Part shown: one piece after another, positions 17,413-23,295 of the stretch | How positions within the stretch are numbered: the stretch's first letter is position 1 | Layout of the letters: each line of letters starts with the position of its first letter | Assembly: GCA_035546355.1 (NCBI GenBank) | Contig: DATKEH010000233.1 | Coordinates: 1 to 23,295 of the forward strand | Direction: 5' to 3' | Length of the DNA stretch: 23,295 bases | DNA from: DATKEH01 sp035546355 | Lineage (GTDB): Bacteria; Acidobacteriota; Thermoanaerobaculia; Multivoradales; JAIOJS01 | Program-made: the position numbers and the translations under genes | Notes under the pieces: model-generated | What the model was told of the DNA's origin: nothing | Databases searched by the model: none | What the model saw: only the letters and a program-made list of their open reading frames with translations

Positions 17413-18735
17413 TCAGGAGGCGCCACGGGCGCAGCGAATCCCGGCGAAGATCTGGCGGCGGATGGGGTAGTCCCAGTTGCGTAAGGTGCCGCGCGCCACC
17501 GCCGGGCGCGTCGCCCAGGAGCCGCCGCGCAGCACCTTGTACTGGTCGCCGAAGAAGATCTCGGAGTACTCGGCGTAGGGGTAGGCGGCGAAACCGGGGT
17601 AGGCGCGGAAGTCGCTCGCGGTCCACTCCCAGACGTCGCCGAGCGTCTGCTCGACGCCGTAGGCGCTGGCGCCCTTGGGGAAGGCGCCGATCGGCGCCGG
17701 CTGAAAGGCCAGCTGGTCGACGTTGGCCCGGTCGGTGTTCGGCGGCTGGTCTCCCCACGGGTACCGCCGTGCGCGCCCGAGCCGCGGGTCCCACAGCGCC
17801 GCCTTCTCCCATTCCGCCTCGGTCGGCAGCCGCTTGCCGGCCCAGCGGGCGTAGGCATCCGCTTCCCAGTAGCAGACGTGGACCACGGGCACGTCGGTGG
17901 GCAGCGGCAGTACGCGGTCCATGAACCGCACCCGCCATCCGCCGCCCGCTCGAGACCAGTTACCGGGCGCCTCGACGCCCTCCTCCCGGAGCCACGCCCA
18001 GCCGGCGTCGCTCCACGGCTCGCGGCGGCGATAGCCCTCGTCCTCGACGAAGGCGAGATACTCGCCGTGGGTGACCGGGAAGCGGTCGATCCAGAGCTCG
18101 GCGACGTCGACCTCGTGGCTCCGCAGCTCGTTGTCGTAGGCGAAGCCCTCGCCGGTGGCGCCCATCGCGAACCGGCCGGCGGGGATGCGGATCATGCCGG
18201 GCTCGACCGGGCGCGGCGGCGGCAGGCCACGGCGGCGGGGCGGCGCGTAGGGCGCCGACTCCAGGACCTGCATCGCCTGCAGCAGCGTCTCCTGGTGCTG
18301 CTCCTCGTGCTCGGCCACCATCTCGAAGACGTAGCCGCCGGACAGCAGGCGCGGGTCACCGCCGTCGGCGCCCGAGGCGAGCACCTCCAGGGTCTCGGCG
18401 CGCACCCGCTGCAGGTAGTCGAGGAGCTGGGCGGGCTCCGGCAGCGGCAGTCCCTCGCGGGTGGGCCGTGGGTTGCTGACCGGGTCGAACATCCGCTGGT
18501 AGCCGTCGACCAGCGGCGGCCGCCCGGCCAGGCGCTGGCCGATCCAGGTCTCCTCGAAGAGCCCGACGTGGCCCAGGTCCCAGACCATGGGCGAGAGGAT
18601 GGGGACGTGCTGGCGGCGCAGCGTCGGCCAGTCGAGGACGCCGACCAGCTCCAGGGTGCGTGCGCGGACCTCGGCCAGGCGCCGCGCGACGACGTCGCGC
18701 TCGAGGGTCGCAGGGCTTTCCAGGGTGGTGCTCAT
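17413..18735 (-). CDS. egtB: Ergothioneine biosynthesis sulfoxide synthase
   Basis: 440 residues (mycobacterial EgtB about 430). Non-heme iron enzyme joining hercynine to a thiol (gamma-glutamylcysteine or cysteine) with oxygen. Seen: N-terminal DinB-type helical domain with iron ligands H56 (LGHVGLFEE), H143 and H147 (EHEEQHQETLL), and a C-terminal formylglycine-enzyme-like domain beginning near GRFAMGATGEGF (about 192), with TEAEWEKAA, GDVWEWTAS, LRGGSW and the final NWDYPIRRQIFAG. The C-terminal DYPIRR and Y-K-V-L-R-G-G-S-W arrangement resemble the gamma-glutamylcysteine-using type. ATG at 18735 has GGAGG five bases upstream; an in-frame GTG at 18765 lies inside the predicted -10 box and is rejected. 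No egtA, egtC or egtE occurs in the window. Confidence 0.94.
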   Translation of the reverse strand: MSTTLESPATLERDVVARRLAEVRARTLELVGVLDWPTLRRQHVPILSPMVWDLGHVGLFEETWIGQRLAGRPPLVDGYQRMFDPVSNPRPTREGLPLPEPAQLLDYLQRVRAETLEVLASGADGGDPRLLSGGYVFEMVAEHEEQHQETLLQAMQVLESAPYAPPRRRGLPPPRPVEPGMIRIPAGRFAMGATGEGFAYDNELRSHEVDVAELWIDRFPVTHGEYLAFVEDEGYRRREPWSDAGWAWLREEGVEAPGNWSRAGGGWRVRFMDRVLPLPTDVPVVHVCYWEADAYARWAGKRLPTEAEWEKAALWDPRLGRARRYPWGDQPPNTDRANVDQLAFQPAPIGAFPKGASAYGVEQTLGDVWEWTASDFRAYPGFAAYPYAEYSEIFFGDQYKVLRGGSWATRPAVARGTLRNWDYPIRRQIFAGIRCARGAS

Positions 18736-18755
18736 CGCCGCCTCCGTCGCCGGCC

Positions 18756-18761
18756 TTTCTA
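18756..18761 (-). promoter_or_regulatory. Candidate extended -10 box of egtBD
   Basis: Minus-strand TGA-TAGAAA (18764-18756), extended -10 form, 20 bases before the egtB ATG, within the 57-base gap after the Pgi gene. It suggests egtB and egtD have their own promoter. A 10-base palindrome CCGGGCCCGG lies just upstream (18771-18780). Confidence 0.4.
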
Positions 18762-18792
18762 TCACGGCGTCCGGGCCCGGGTGGGGAGGCCC

Positions 18793-20379
18793 TTACAGGC
18801 GGGCGGCGAGCGACCGCAGCTCCGCGGCCGGCCGCTGGAGCTCGAGCCGGAGGCAGCGCCGGCCGGCTCCCTGCAGGGCGAGGAGGTCGCCCGCCGCCTG
18901 CGCCGCGGCGAGCGTGGCGAAGCCGTAGCCCCGCCCGGGCAGCGGCAGGTCCTCCTGGCGGGCCGGCAGCAGCAGGACGTGCACCCCTCCGGCGATACCG
19001 CCTTTGTGCAATTGCCCGGTCGAGTGCAGGTAGCGCGGGCCGTAACCGAAGGTCGAGGGGATGCCGCGCCGCAGCAGGGCGGCGCGCATCTCGGTCACCG
19101 CCGCCTCCAACTCTTCGCCGGCATCGAGGTAGGCGAGGAGGGCGACGTACTCCGGGCGCCCGCCCGCGAGCTCCGCGGGCAGGTCCAGCGGCGCCTCGAT
19201 CCGCGGCAACGCGCCCTCGCTCTCGTACCGGGCGAGCAGCGCCTTGGTGCGGTCCTTGGCGGCCTGGACGTCGGGTTGATCGAACGGGTGGACCCCCAGC
19301 AGGTGCCCGGCGACGGCGGTGGCGAGCTGCCAGACGAAGAGCTCGCGCCCGAGGCCGTAGGAATCCTCGAGGCGGAGCTCGAACAGCGGCTGCCGCGCCT
19401 CGCGCAGGGCGGCGAGGCGGGCGGCGGCCTCTCGGTCGCCGTCCCCGAGCCGCAGGGCGACGAAGATCCGATCCCCGCCGTAGGCGTCGGCGCCCACCCA
19501 CGGCTCGCCGACCACCGGGAGGATGCCGGTGCCGTCCTTGCCGGTGCTCTCGGCGAGCAGCTGCTCGGCCCACAGGCCGAACGCCGCGAGCCGCGGCGGG
19601 GTCAACAGCGTCAGCTTCGGCCGCCCCAGGCGCGCGCCGGCGGCGAGGAAGGCGGCGAGGCGGGCGGCCGGGTTGTTCGCCGCCGCGATCTCGGGCCCGC
19701 AGTCGCCGGCGGCGGCGAGGGCGCGGTCGAGCAGCAGGCCGATGTCCGCGCCGGCGAGGGCGGCGGGGAAGAGCCCGAAGCAGGAGAGGACGCTGAACCG
19801 GCCGCCGATGTCGGCCGGATTCAGCAGCAGGAAGCGAAAGTCGAGCTCGCGCGCCAGCTGCTCGAGGGGCGTGCCGGGGTCGGTGACCGCGGCGAAGCGC
19901 TCGCCGGGCTCGTGGACCTCGACGGCGGTCTCGGCCCAGAAGTAGTCGCACAGCGCCTGCACCTCGGCGGTCGTGCCGGACTTGCTCGCCACCACGAACA
20001 GCGCCTGCGCCGGATCGACCGCGGCGCGTACCCGCCGCACCCAGTCCGGCACCGTGCTGTCGAGCACGTGCAGGCGCGGCATGCCCGGGGCGAGGTCGAG
20101 GCAGCGGGCGAGGGCCTCGGCGCCGAGGCTGGAGCCGCCCATCCCCAGCAGCACCACGTCGCGCACCCCGGCGTCCCGCGCCTCGGCGGCGTGGCGATGC
20201 AGATCCGCGACCTGCCGCGCCATCGTCGCCGGGGCGTCGAGCCAGCCGAGCCGATCGGCGATCTCGGTGGGGTCGGGGCGCCAGACGGTGTGGTCGCGCT
20301 GCCAGATGCGGGGCAGGATGCGGTCGCGCTCGAGCTGCTCGAGGGCCTGGTCGAACGCGTCGTCGAACGTATCCGTCAC
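18793..20379 (-). CDS. pgi: Glucose-6-phosphate isomerase domain protein (of the type usually fused to transaldolase)
   Basis: 528 residues. It should interconvert glucose 6-phosphate and fructose 6-phosphate. Seen: GMGGSSLGAE at 79-88 and SKSGTT at 132-137 (phosphosugar-binding SIS loops), catalytic E277 in LLAESTGKDG, H364 and K375 in HPFDQPDVQAAK. Overall sequence is unlike E. coli Pgi and resembles the C-terminal half of bifunctional transaldolase-Pgi proteins; here no transaldolase domain precedes it and none is encoded in the window. Start GTG at 20379 has no ribosome binding site; TGG-TAGATT ends eight bases before it, so the mRNA may be leaderless. It is divergent from the hydrolase-OsmC gene across 101 bases. 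The name is by activity; enzymatic assignment is good. Confidence 0.88.
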   Translation of the reverse strand: MTDTFDDAFDQALEQLERDRILPRIWQRDHTVWRPDPTEIADRLGWLDAPATMARQVADLHRHAAEARDAGVRDVVLLGMGGSSLGAEALARCLDLAPGMPRLHVLDSTVPDWVRRVRAAVDPAQALFVVASKSGTTAEVQALCDYFWAETAVEVHEPGERFAAVTDPGTPLEQLARELDFRFLLLNPADIGGRFSVLSCFGLFPAALAGADIGLLLDRALAAAGDCGPEIAAANNPAARLAAFLAAGARLGRPKLTLLTPPRLAAFGLWAEQLLAESTGKDGTGILPVVGEPWVGADAYGGDRIFVALRLGDGDREAAARLAALREARQPLFELRLEDSYGLGRELFVWQLATAVAGHLLGVHPFDQPDVQAAKDRTKALLARYESEGALPRIEAPLDLPAELAGGRPEYVALLAYLDAGEELEAAVTEMRAALLRRGIPSTFGYGPRYLHSTGQLHKGGIAGGVHVLLLPARQEDLPLPGRGYGFATLAAAQAAGDLLALQGAGRRCLRLELQRPAAELRSLAARL

Positions 20380-20387
20380 CGGACGGC

Positions 20388-20393
20388 AATCTA
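20388..20393 (-). promoter_or_regulatory. Candidate extended -10 box of pgi (leaderless)
   Basis: Minus-strand TGG-TAGATT, extended -10 form, with eight bases (GCCGTCCG) before the GTG start. No ribosome binding site fits in that spacer. Confidence 0.45.
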
Positions 20394-20453
20394 CCAGAGA
20401 GATCGGCGGGATCCGCCTCCGTCTGGGCCGCCGCGGAGAGGCCCCGCCCGTGG

Positions 20454-20459
20454 GAGAAT
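20454..20459 (+). promoter_or_regulatory. Candidate -10 box of the hydrolase-OsmC gene
   Basis: GAGAAT, 21 bases before the ATG, followed by a strong ribosome binding site GAGGAGGG (20467-20474). The box is weak; chosen only as the best AT-rich hexamer in the gap. Confidence 0.25.
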
Positions 20460-20480
20460 GCCGGGCGAGGAGGGCGATCC

Positions 20481-21728
20481 ATGCCGAGCCAGCGCATCCA
20501 CTTTCCCGGTGCCGACGGGCAGCGCCTCGCAGCGCGCGTCGAGACCCCCCACCAGACGCCGCGGACCTGGGCCCTCCTCGCCCACTGCTTCACCTGCAGC
20601 AAGGACTTGAAGGCGCTGACGCGGGTCAGCCGCGCCCTGGCCGACGAGGGGATCGGGGTGCTGCGGTTCGACTTCACCGGGTTGGGCGAGAGCGAAGGGG
20701 AGTTCGCGGCGACCAACTTCTCGTCCAACCTCGACGACCTGGTGGCGGCGGCCGACTTCATGCGCCGCGAGCTGCTGGCTCCCGAGATCCTGGTGGGTCA
20801 CAGCCTGGGCGGCGCCGCGGTGCTCGCCGCCGCTCACCGCATCCCCGAGTCGCGGGCGGTGGCCACCCTCGGCGCCCCCAGCGAGCCGAGCCACCTGCTG
20901 GTGCACTTCGAGCCCTCCCGCGAGGCCATCGAGCAGCAGGGCGAGGCCGAGGTCGAGCTGGCGGGCCGCCGGTTCCGGGTACGCCGTCAGCTGCTGGCCG
21001 ATCTCGAGGAGCACCGGCTGGCGGGGCGAATCCGCGAGCTCGGGCGGCCGCTGCTGATCTTCCATTCGCCGGTCGACCAGGTGGTGGGTGTCGAGCACGC
21101 GCGACGGATCTTCGAGGCGGCGCGCCACCCCAAGAGCTTCGTCTCCCTGGACGGCGCCGACCACCTGCTGCTCGACGATCCGGCCGACGCCCTGTTCGTC
21201 GGCCAGGTGCTGGCGGCGTGGGCGGCGCGCTACGTCTGTGGTACCGCCGAGAAGCGAGCGCAGGAGCCGCCGCAAGGGGAGGTGTGGGTGGAAGGCGGTG
21301 AGCAGGGCTTCACCAACTCGGTGCGGGTTCGCCGGCACCACCTGCTGGCCGACGAGCCGCGGGACTTCGGCGGCGCCGACGCCGGCCCCAGCCCCTACGA
21401 GTACGTCCTGGCGGGCCTCGGCGCCTGCACCTCGATCACCCTGCGCCTCTACGCCGACCGCAAGGGCTGGCCGCTGCACGGGGTGCGGGTGCGGCTCGAG
21501 CATTCCCGCATCCACGCCGAGGATTGCGCCGAGTGCGAGACGAAAGAGGGGATGCTCGACCGGGTGAACCGGGTGATCCGGGTCGACGGGCCGCTCGACA
21601 AGGAGCAGCGCCAGCGCCTGTTCGAGATCGCCAACCGCTGCCCGGTCCACCGCACGCTGACTTCCGAGGTGCACGTGGTCAGCGTCCTCGAGGCGGGAGA
21701 GGAGGAGGCTCCCTCGCCGACGACGTAG
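20481..21728 (+). CDS. Bifunctional alpha/beta hydrolase-OsmC family protein
   Basis: 415 residues, a known fusion type. Residues about 1-255 are an alpha/beta hydrolase with catalytic triad S108 (GHSLGG), D199 (SPVDQVV) and H228 (GADHLL), and a CFTC motif at 36-39 near the oxyanion region. Residues about 262-400 are an OsmC/Ohr-like domain with redox cysteines C316 (LGACTSITLR) and C387 (NRCPVHRTL), which in the family reduce organic hydroperoxides with thiols. An extra CxxC (C349, C352) sits in the OsmC part. The fusion suggests an esterase step linked to peroxide removal, but the substrate is unknown. ATG at 20481 has GAGGAGGG at seven bases. The stop is 30 bases before pcnB. Confidence 0.93.
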   Translation: MPSQRIHFPGADGQRLAARVETPHQTPRTWALLAHCFTCSKDLKALTRVSRALADEGIGVLRFDFTGLGESEGEFAATNFSSNLDDLVAAADFMRRELLAPEILVGHSLGGAAVLAAAHRIPESRAVATLGAPSEPSHLLVHFEPSREAIEQQGEAEVELAGRRFRVRRQLLADLEEHRLAGRIRELGRPLLIFHSPVDQVVGVEHARRIFEAARHPKSFVSLDGADHLLLDDPADALFVGQVLAAWAARYVCGTAEKRAQEPPQGEVWVEGGEQGFTNSVRVRRHHLLADEPRDFGGADAGPSPYEYVLAGLGACTSITLRLYADRKGWPLHGVRVRLEHSRIHAEDCAECETKEGMLDRVNRVIRVDGPLDKEQRQRLFEIANRCPVHRTLTSEVHVVSVLEAGEEEAPSPTT

Positions 21729-21746
21729 GCGCGGGATCCGCCCCTA

Positions 21747-21752
21747 TAGAAT
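21747..21752 (+). promoter_or_regulatory. Candidate -10 box of pcnB (leaderless)
   Basis: TAGAAT within CCCCTATAGAATCAGCCG, ending six bases before the GTG start of pcnB. No ribosome binding site is present. The CCGCCCCTA just before it (21738-21746) is the reverse complement of the first nine bases of the palindromic element, which may be coincidence. Confidence 0.5.
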
Positions 21753-21758
21753 CAGCCG

Positions 21759-23054
21759 GTGAGCGATCTCGCCGAGCCTCGTGTCCTGGCCCGGCCCGAG
21801 CACCCGATCTCCCGTCAGAACATCTCGCCCAACGCCCTCAAGGTGCTCTACCGGCTGCACCAGAGGGGCTACAAGGCGTACCTGGTCGGCGGCAGCGTGC
21901 GGGACCTGATGCTCGGCCGCGAGCCCAAGGACTTCGACGTCGGCACCGACGCCAGGCCACCGGAGATGCGGCGCCTGTTCCGCAATTCGCGCATCATCGG
22001 CCGCCGCTTCCGGCTGGTCCACGTGGTGTTCCAGGGCGAGGTGGTCGAGGTGGCGACCTTCCGCGGCGAACCGGATCCCGCCCAGCAGGGGGACGATGAC
22101 GTCCTGATCACCAGCGACAACGTCTACGGCACGCCGCGCCAGGACGCCTTCCGCCGCGACTTCACGATCAACGCCCTGTTCTACGACATCGCCGACTTCT
22201 CGGTGATCGACTACGTGGGCGGTGTCGAAGACCTCGAGCGGCGGGTGGTACGGATCATCGGCGATCCGGACGTGCGCCTGCAGGAGGACCCGGTGCGCAT
22301 GATGCGCGCCTGCGAGTACGCGGGGCGGCTGGGCTTCGCCATCGAGCCGGCGACGCAGGAGGCCATCCAGCGGCACCGGCAGAAGATCGAGCTGGCCGCC
22401 CCGGCGCGGGTGACCGAGGAGGTGCTGGAGCTGCTGCGCTGCGGGCGGGCCGGCGCGGCGCTGCAGTGGATGCTCGAGCTGGGGCTGCTGGAGGTGCTGC
22501 TGCCGGAGGCGTATGCGATGATCGGCGCCGGCGCCTCGGAAGCCAGCGACTTCTCTCGGCTGCTCCCCACCATCGACCAGGCGGTGCAGGAGGGCCGCAG
22601 GCTCAGTGACGCCACCCTCCTCGGGGTGCTGCTGCTGCCGCAGATCCTGCAGCGCCGGGACGACGTCGAGGCGCTCGACCAGCGGCCGATGAGCCGCGCC
22701 GCCATCCGCCAGCTGGTGGAGGAGATGGCCGAGCCGTTCATCCGCCGCTTCGCCCTGTCGAAGAACCGGACCACCCAGCTGCTGCACGCCCTGGTCGGCT
22801 TCCAGCGGCTGCTCGAGCCGCAGTGGACGCCGCGGGCGCGCGTGCAGATGGCCCATCGCCCCTACTTCGACGACGCCCTGGACCTGTTCGGCCTGCTGGT
22901 GGCGGCCACCGGCGAGGGGCAGAGAGCCCTGGAGCAGTGGCGTTCCGCGGCGGCGCGCCGTGGTGCGCCGCAAGCGGCGGAGGGGCGTCGACCCGGGGCG
23001 CGGCGGCGACGGCGGCGGCCCAGACGCCGCCGTCGCGCGGGCGGCGGAGGGTAG
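21759..23054 (+). CDS. pcnB: Poly(A) polymerase I / class II CCA-adding nucleotidyltransferase family, PcnB-like
   Basis: 431 residues. Seen: ISRQNISPNALKVLYRLHQ at 18-36, nucleotidyltransferase loop LVGGSVRDLMLGREPKDFD at 42-60 with metal-binding D58 and D60, then LFRNSRIIGRRFRLVHVVF, which is typical of poly(A) polymerase rather than CCA-adding enzymes, RRDFTINALFYD, and the RNA- and primer-binding domain (EDPVRMMRACEYAGRLGF). The protein ends in a tail of about 30 residues dominated by arginine (from about 400), as many PcnB proteins do, likely for RNA binding. It would add 3' A tails that promote RNA decay. GTG at 21759 fits the homology start; it has no ribosome binding site and a -10-like box six bases upstream. 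Confidence 0.92.
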   Translation: MSDLAEPRVLARPEHPISRQNISPNALKVLYRLHQRGYKAYLVGGSVRDLMLGREPKDFDVGTDARPPEMRRLFRNSRIIGRRFRLVHVVFQGEVVEVATFRGEPDPAQQGDDDVLITSDNVYGTPRQDAFRRDFTINALFYDIADFSVIDYVGGVEDLERRVVRIIGDPDVRLQEDPVRMMRACEYAGRLGFAIEPATQEAIQRHRQKIELAAPARVTEEVLELLRCGRAGAALQWMLELGLLEVLLPEAYAMIGAGASEASDFSRLLPTIDQAVQEGRRLSDATLLGVLLLPQILQRRDDVEALDQRPMSRAAIRQLVEEMAEPFIRRFALSKNRTTQLLHALVGFQRLLEPQWTPRARVQMAHRPYFDDALDLFGLLVAATGEGQRALEQWRSAAARRGAPQAAEGRRPGARRRRRRPRRRRRAGGGG

Positions 23055-23103
23055 CCCCCGCCATCCCACGCCGCGGGGCGGGCCGCGGCCGAGGTCGCTG
23101 TGA

Positions 23104-23109
23104 TAGCTT
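23104..23109 (+). promoter_or_regulatory. Candidate extended -10 box of the sdh operon
   Basis: TGA-TAGCTT at 23101-23109, extended -10 form, in the 107-base gap between pcnB and sdhC, about 52 bases before the ATG. The same TGATAG core occurs before sucC and egtB. Confidence 0.4.
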
Positions 23110-23161
23110 GCCGCAGGCGCGACGGCCTTCTGGCGGCAGCCGCCGCCGGCCCCGAAGAGCC

Positions 23162-23295
23162 ATGTCCTGGATACTGGGCTTCTATCGCTCGACCCTGGGC
23201 AAGAAGTGGGTGATGGCGATCACCGGCTTCGTGCTCTTCGGCTTCGTGCTCACCCACATGCTGGGCAACCTCAAGGTCTACTCGGGGCCGGAGGC
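23162..23295 (+). CDS. sdhC: Succinate dehydrogenase cytochrome b subunit (5' part, cut by window end)
   Basis: Only the first 44 codons are present. Seen: MSWILGFYRSTLGKKWVMA, then a membrane span GFVLFGFVLTHMLGN with H32 in THMLGNL, the histidine typical of a heme ligand in the Bacillus/epsilon-type succinate dehydrogenase or fumarate reductase cytochrome b, and the start of a loop (KVYSGPEA). This type has one five-span cytochrome subunit with two hemes; sdhA and sdhB are expected downstream but are outside the window. GAAGAG at 23153-23158 is a weak ribosome binding site close to the ATG at 23162. Confidence 0.85.
   Translation, partial: MSWILGFYRSTLGKKWVMAITGFVLFGFVLTHMLGNLKVYSGPE

Noticed and set aside
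17343..17426. Longer egtD start at GTG 17426 overlapping the egtB stop
   Set aside because: It would add 28 low-complexity residues and lacks a good ribosome binding site; the start at 17342 gives family length and has AGGGAG.
18736..18765. Longer egtB start at GTG 18765
   Set aside because: The codon overlaps the predicted -10 box; ATG 18735 has GGAGG at the right distance.
21738..21746. CCGCCCCTA before pcnB as a third copy of the palindromic element
   Set aside because: Only nine bases match and no full stem forms; such a match is expected by chance in GC-rich DNA.

Overview
The window is GC-rich chromosomal DNA (about 70% G+C by eye, third codon positions mostly G or C) from a Gram-negative bacterium. 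It holds a complete RND efflux pair and much of an aerobic TCA cycle. Gene content and protein style (Thermus-like malate dehydrogenase, sucC-sucD-ndk cluster, free-standing fusion-type glucose-6-phosphate isomerase, EgtB/EgtD) would suit Acidobacteriota such as a Thermoanaerobaculia-like lineage. That placement is an impression, not something the sequence proves. No rRNA, tRNA, CRISPR, phage or insertion sequence was seen. Coding density is very high; the longest gene-free stretch is 234 bases.

Layout. 1-2906 (minus): Ste24-type M48 membrane protease, cytidine deaminase, malate dehydrogenase. 3125-6873 (plus): NADP isocitrate dehydrogenase, then a multi-pass membrane protein with a C-terminal SpoIIE/RsbU-type PP2C phosphatase. 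6920-8050 (minus): cytosolic sulfite-oxidase-type molybdenum enzyme. 8285-11766 (plus): sucC, sucD, a cyanophycinase/peptidase-E-like protein lacking its nucleophilic serine, ndk, and a 93-residue cysteine-containing protein, probably one operon. 11990-16371 (plus): membrane fusion protein and RND permease, overlapping by ATGA. 16380-20379 (minus): egtD, egtB and a fusion-type Pgi domain standing alone. 20481-23054 (plus): alpha/beta hydrolase-OsmC fusion and poly(A) polymerase. 23162 to the edge: start of succinate dehydrogenase cytochrome b.

Function. Malate dehydrogenase, isocitrate dehydrogenase, succinyl-CoA synthetase and succinate dehydrogenase make this a loose TCA-cycle neighbourhood; Ndk next to SucCD would equilibrate ATP and GTP. 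Ergothioneine synthesis (EgtB/EgtD), the OsmC fusion and sulfite oxidation suggest attention to sulfur and oxidative stress. The RND pump exports an unknown substrate.

Three structural signals go beyond the gene list. First, two copies of one GC-rich hairpin element sit exactly at the stop codons of two unrelated genes (mdh and the phosphatase), each supplying the TAG. Second, four genes have a -10-like hexamer only 6-9 bases before the start codon and no ribosome binding site, which suggests leaderless mRNAs. Third, many starts share a TAGANT-like -10 box, often with an extended -10 TGn and no recognisable -35. No wholly new multi-gene system was recognised; the serine-less S51 protein inside the succinyl-CoA synthetase operon is the best candidate for undescribed biology.
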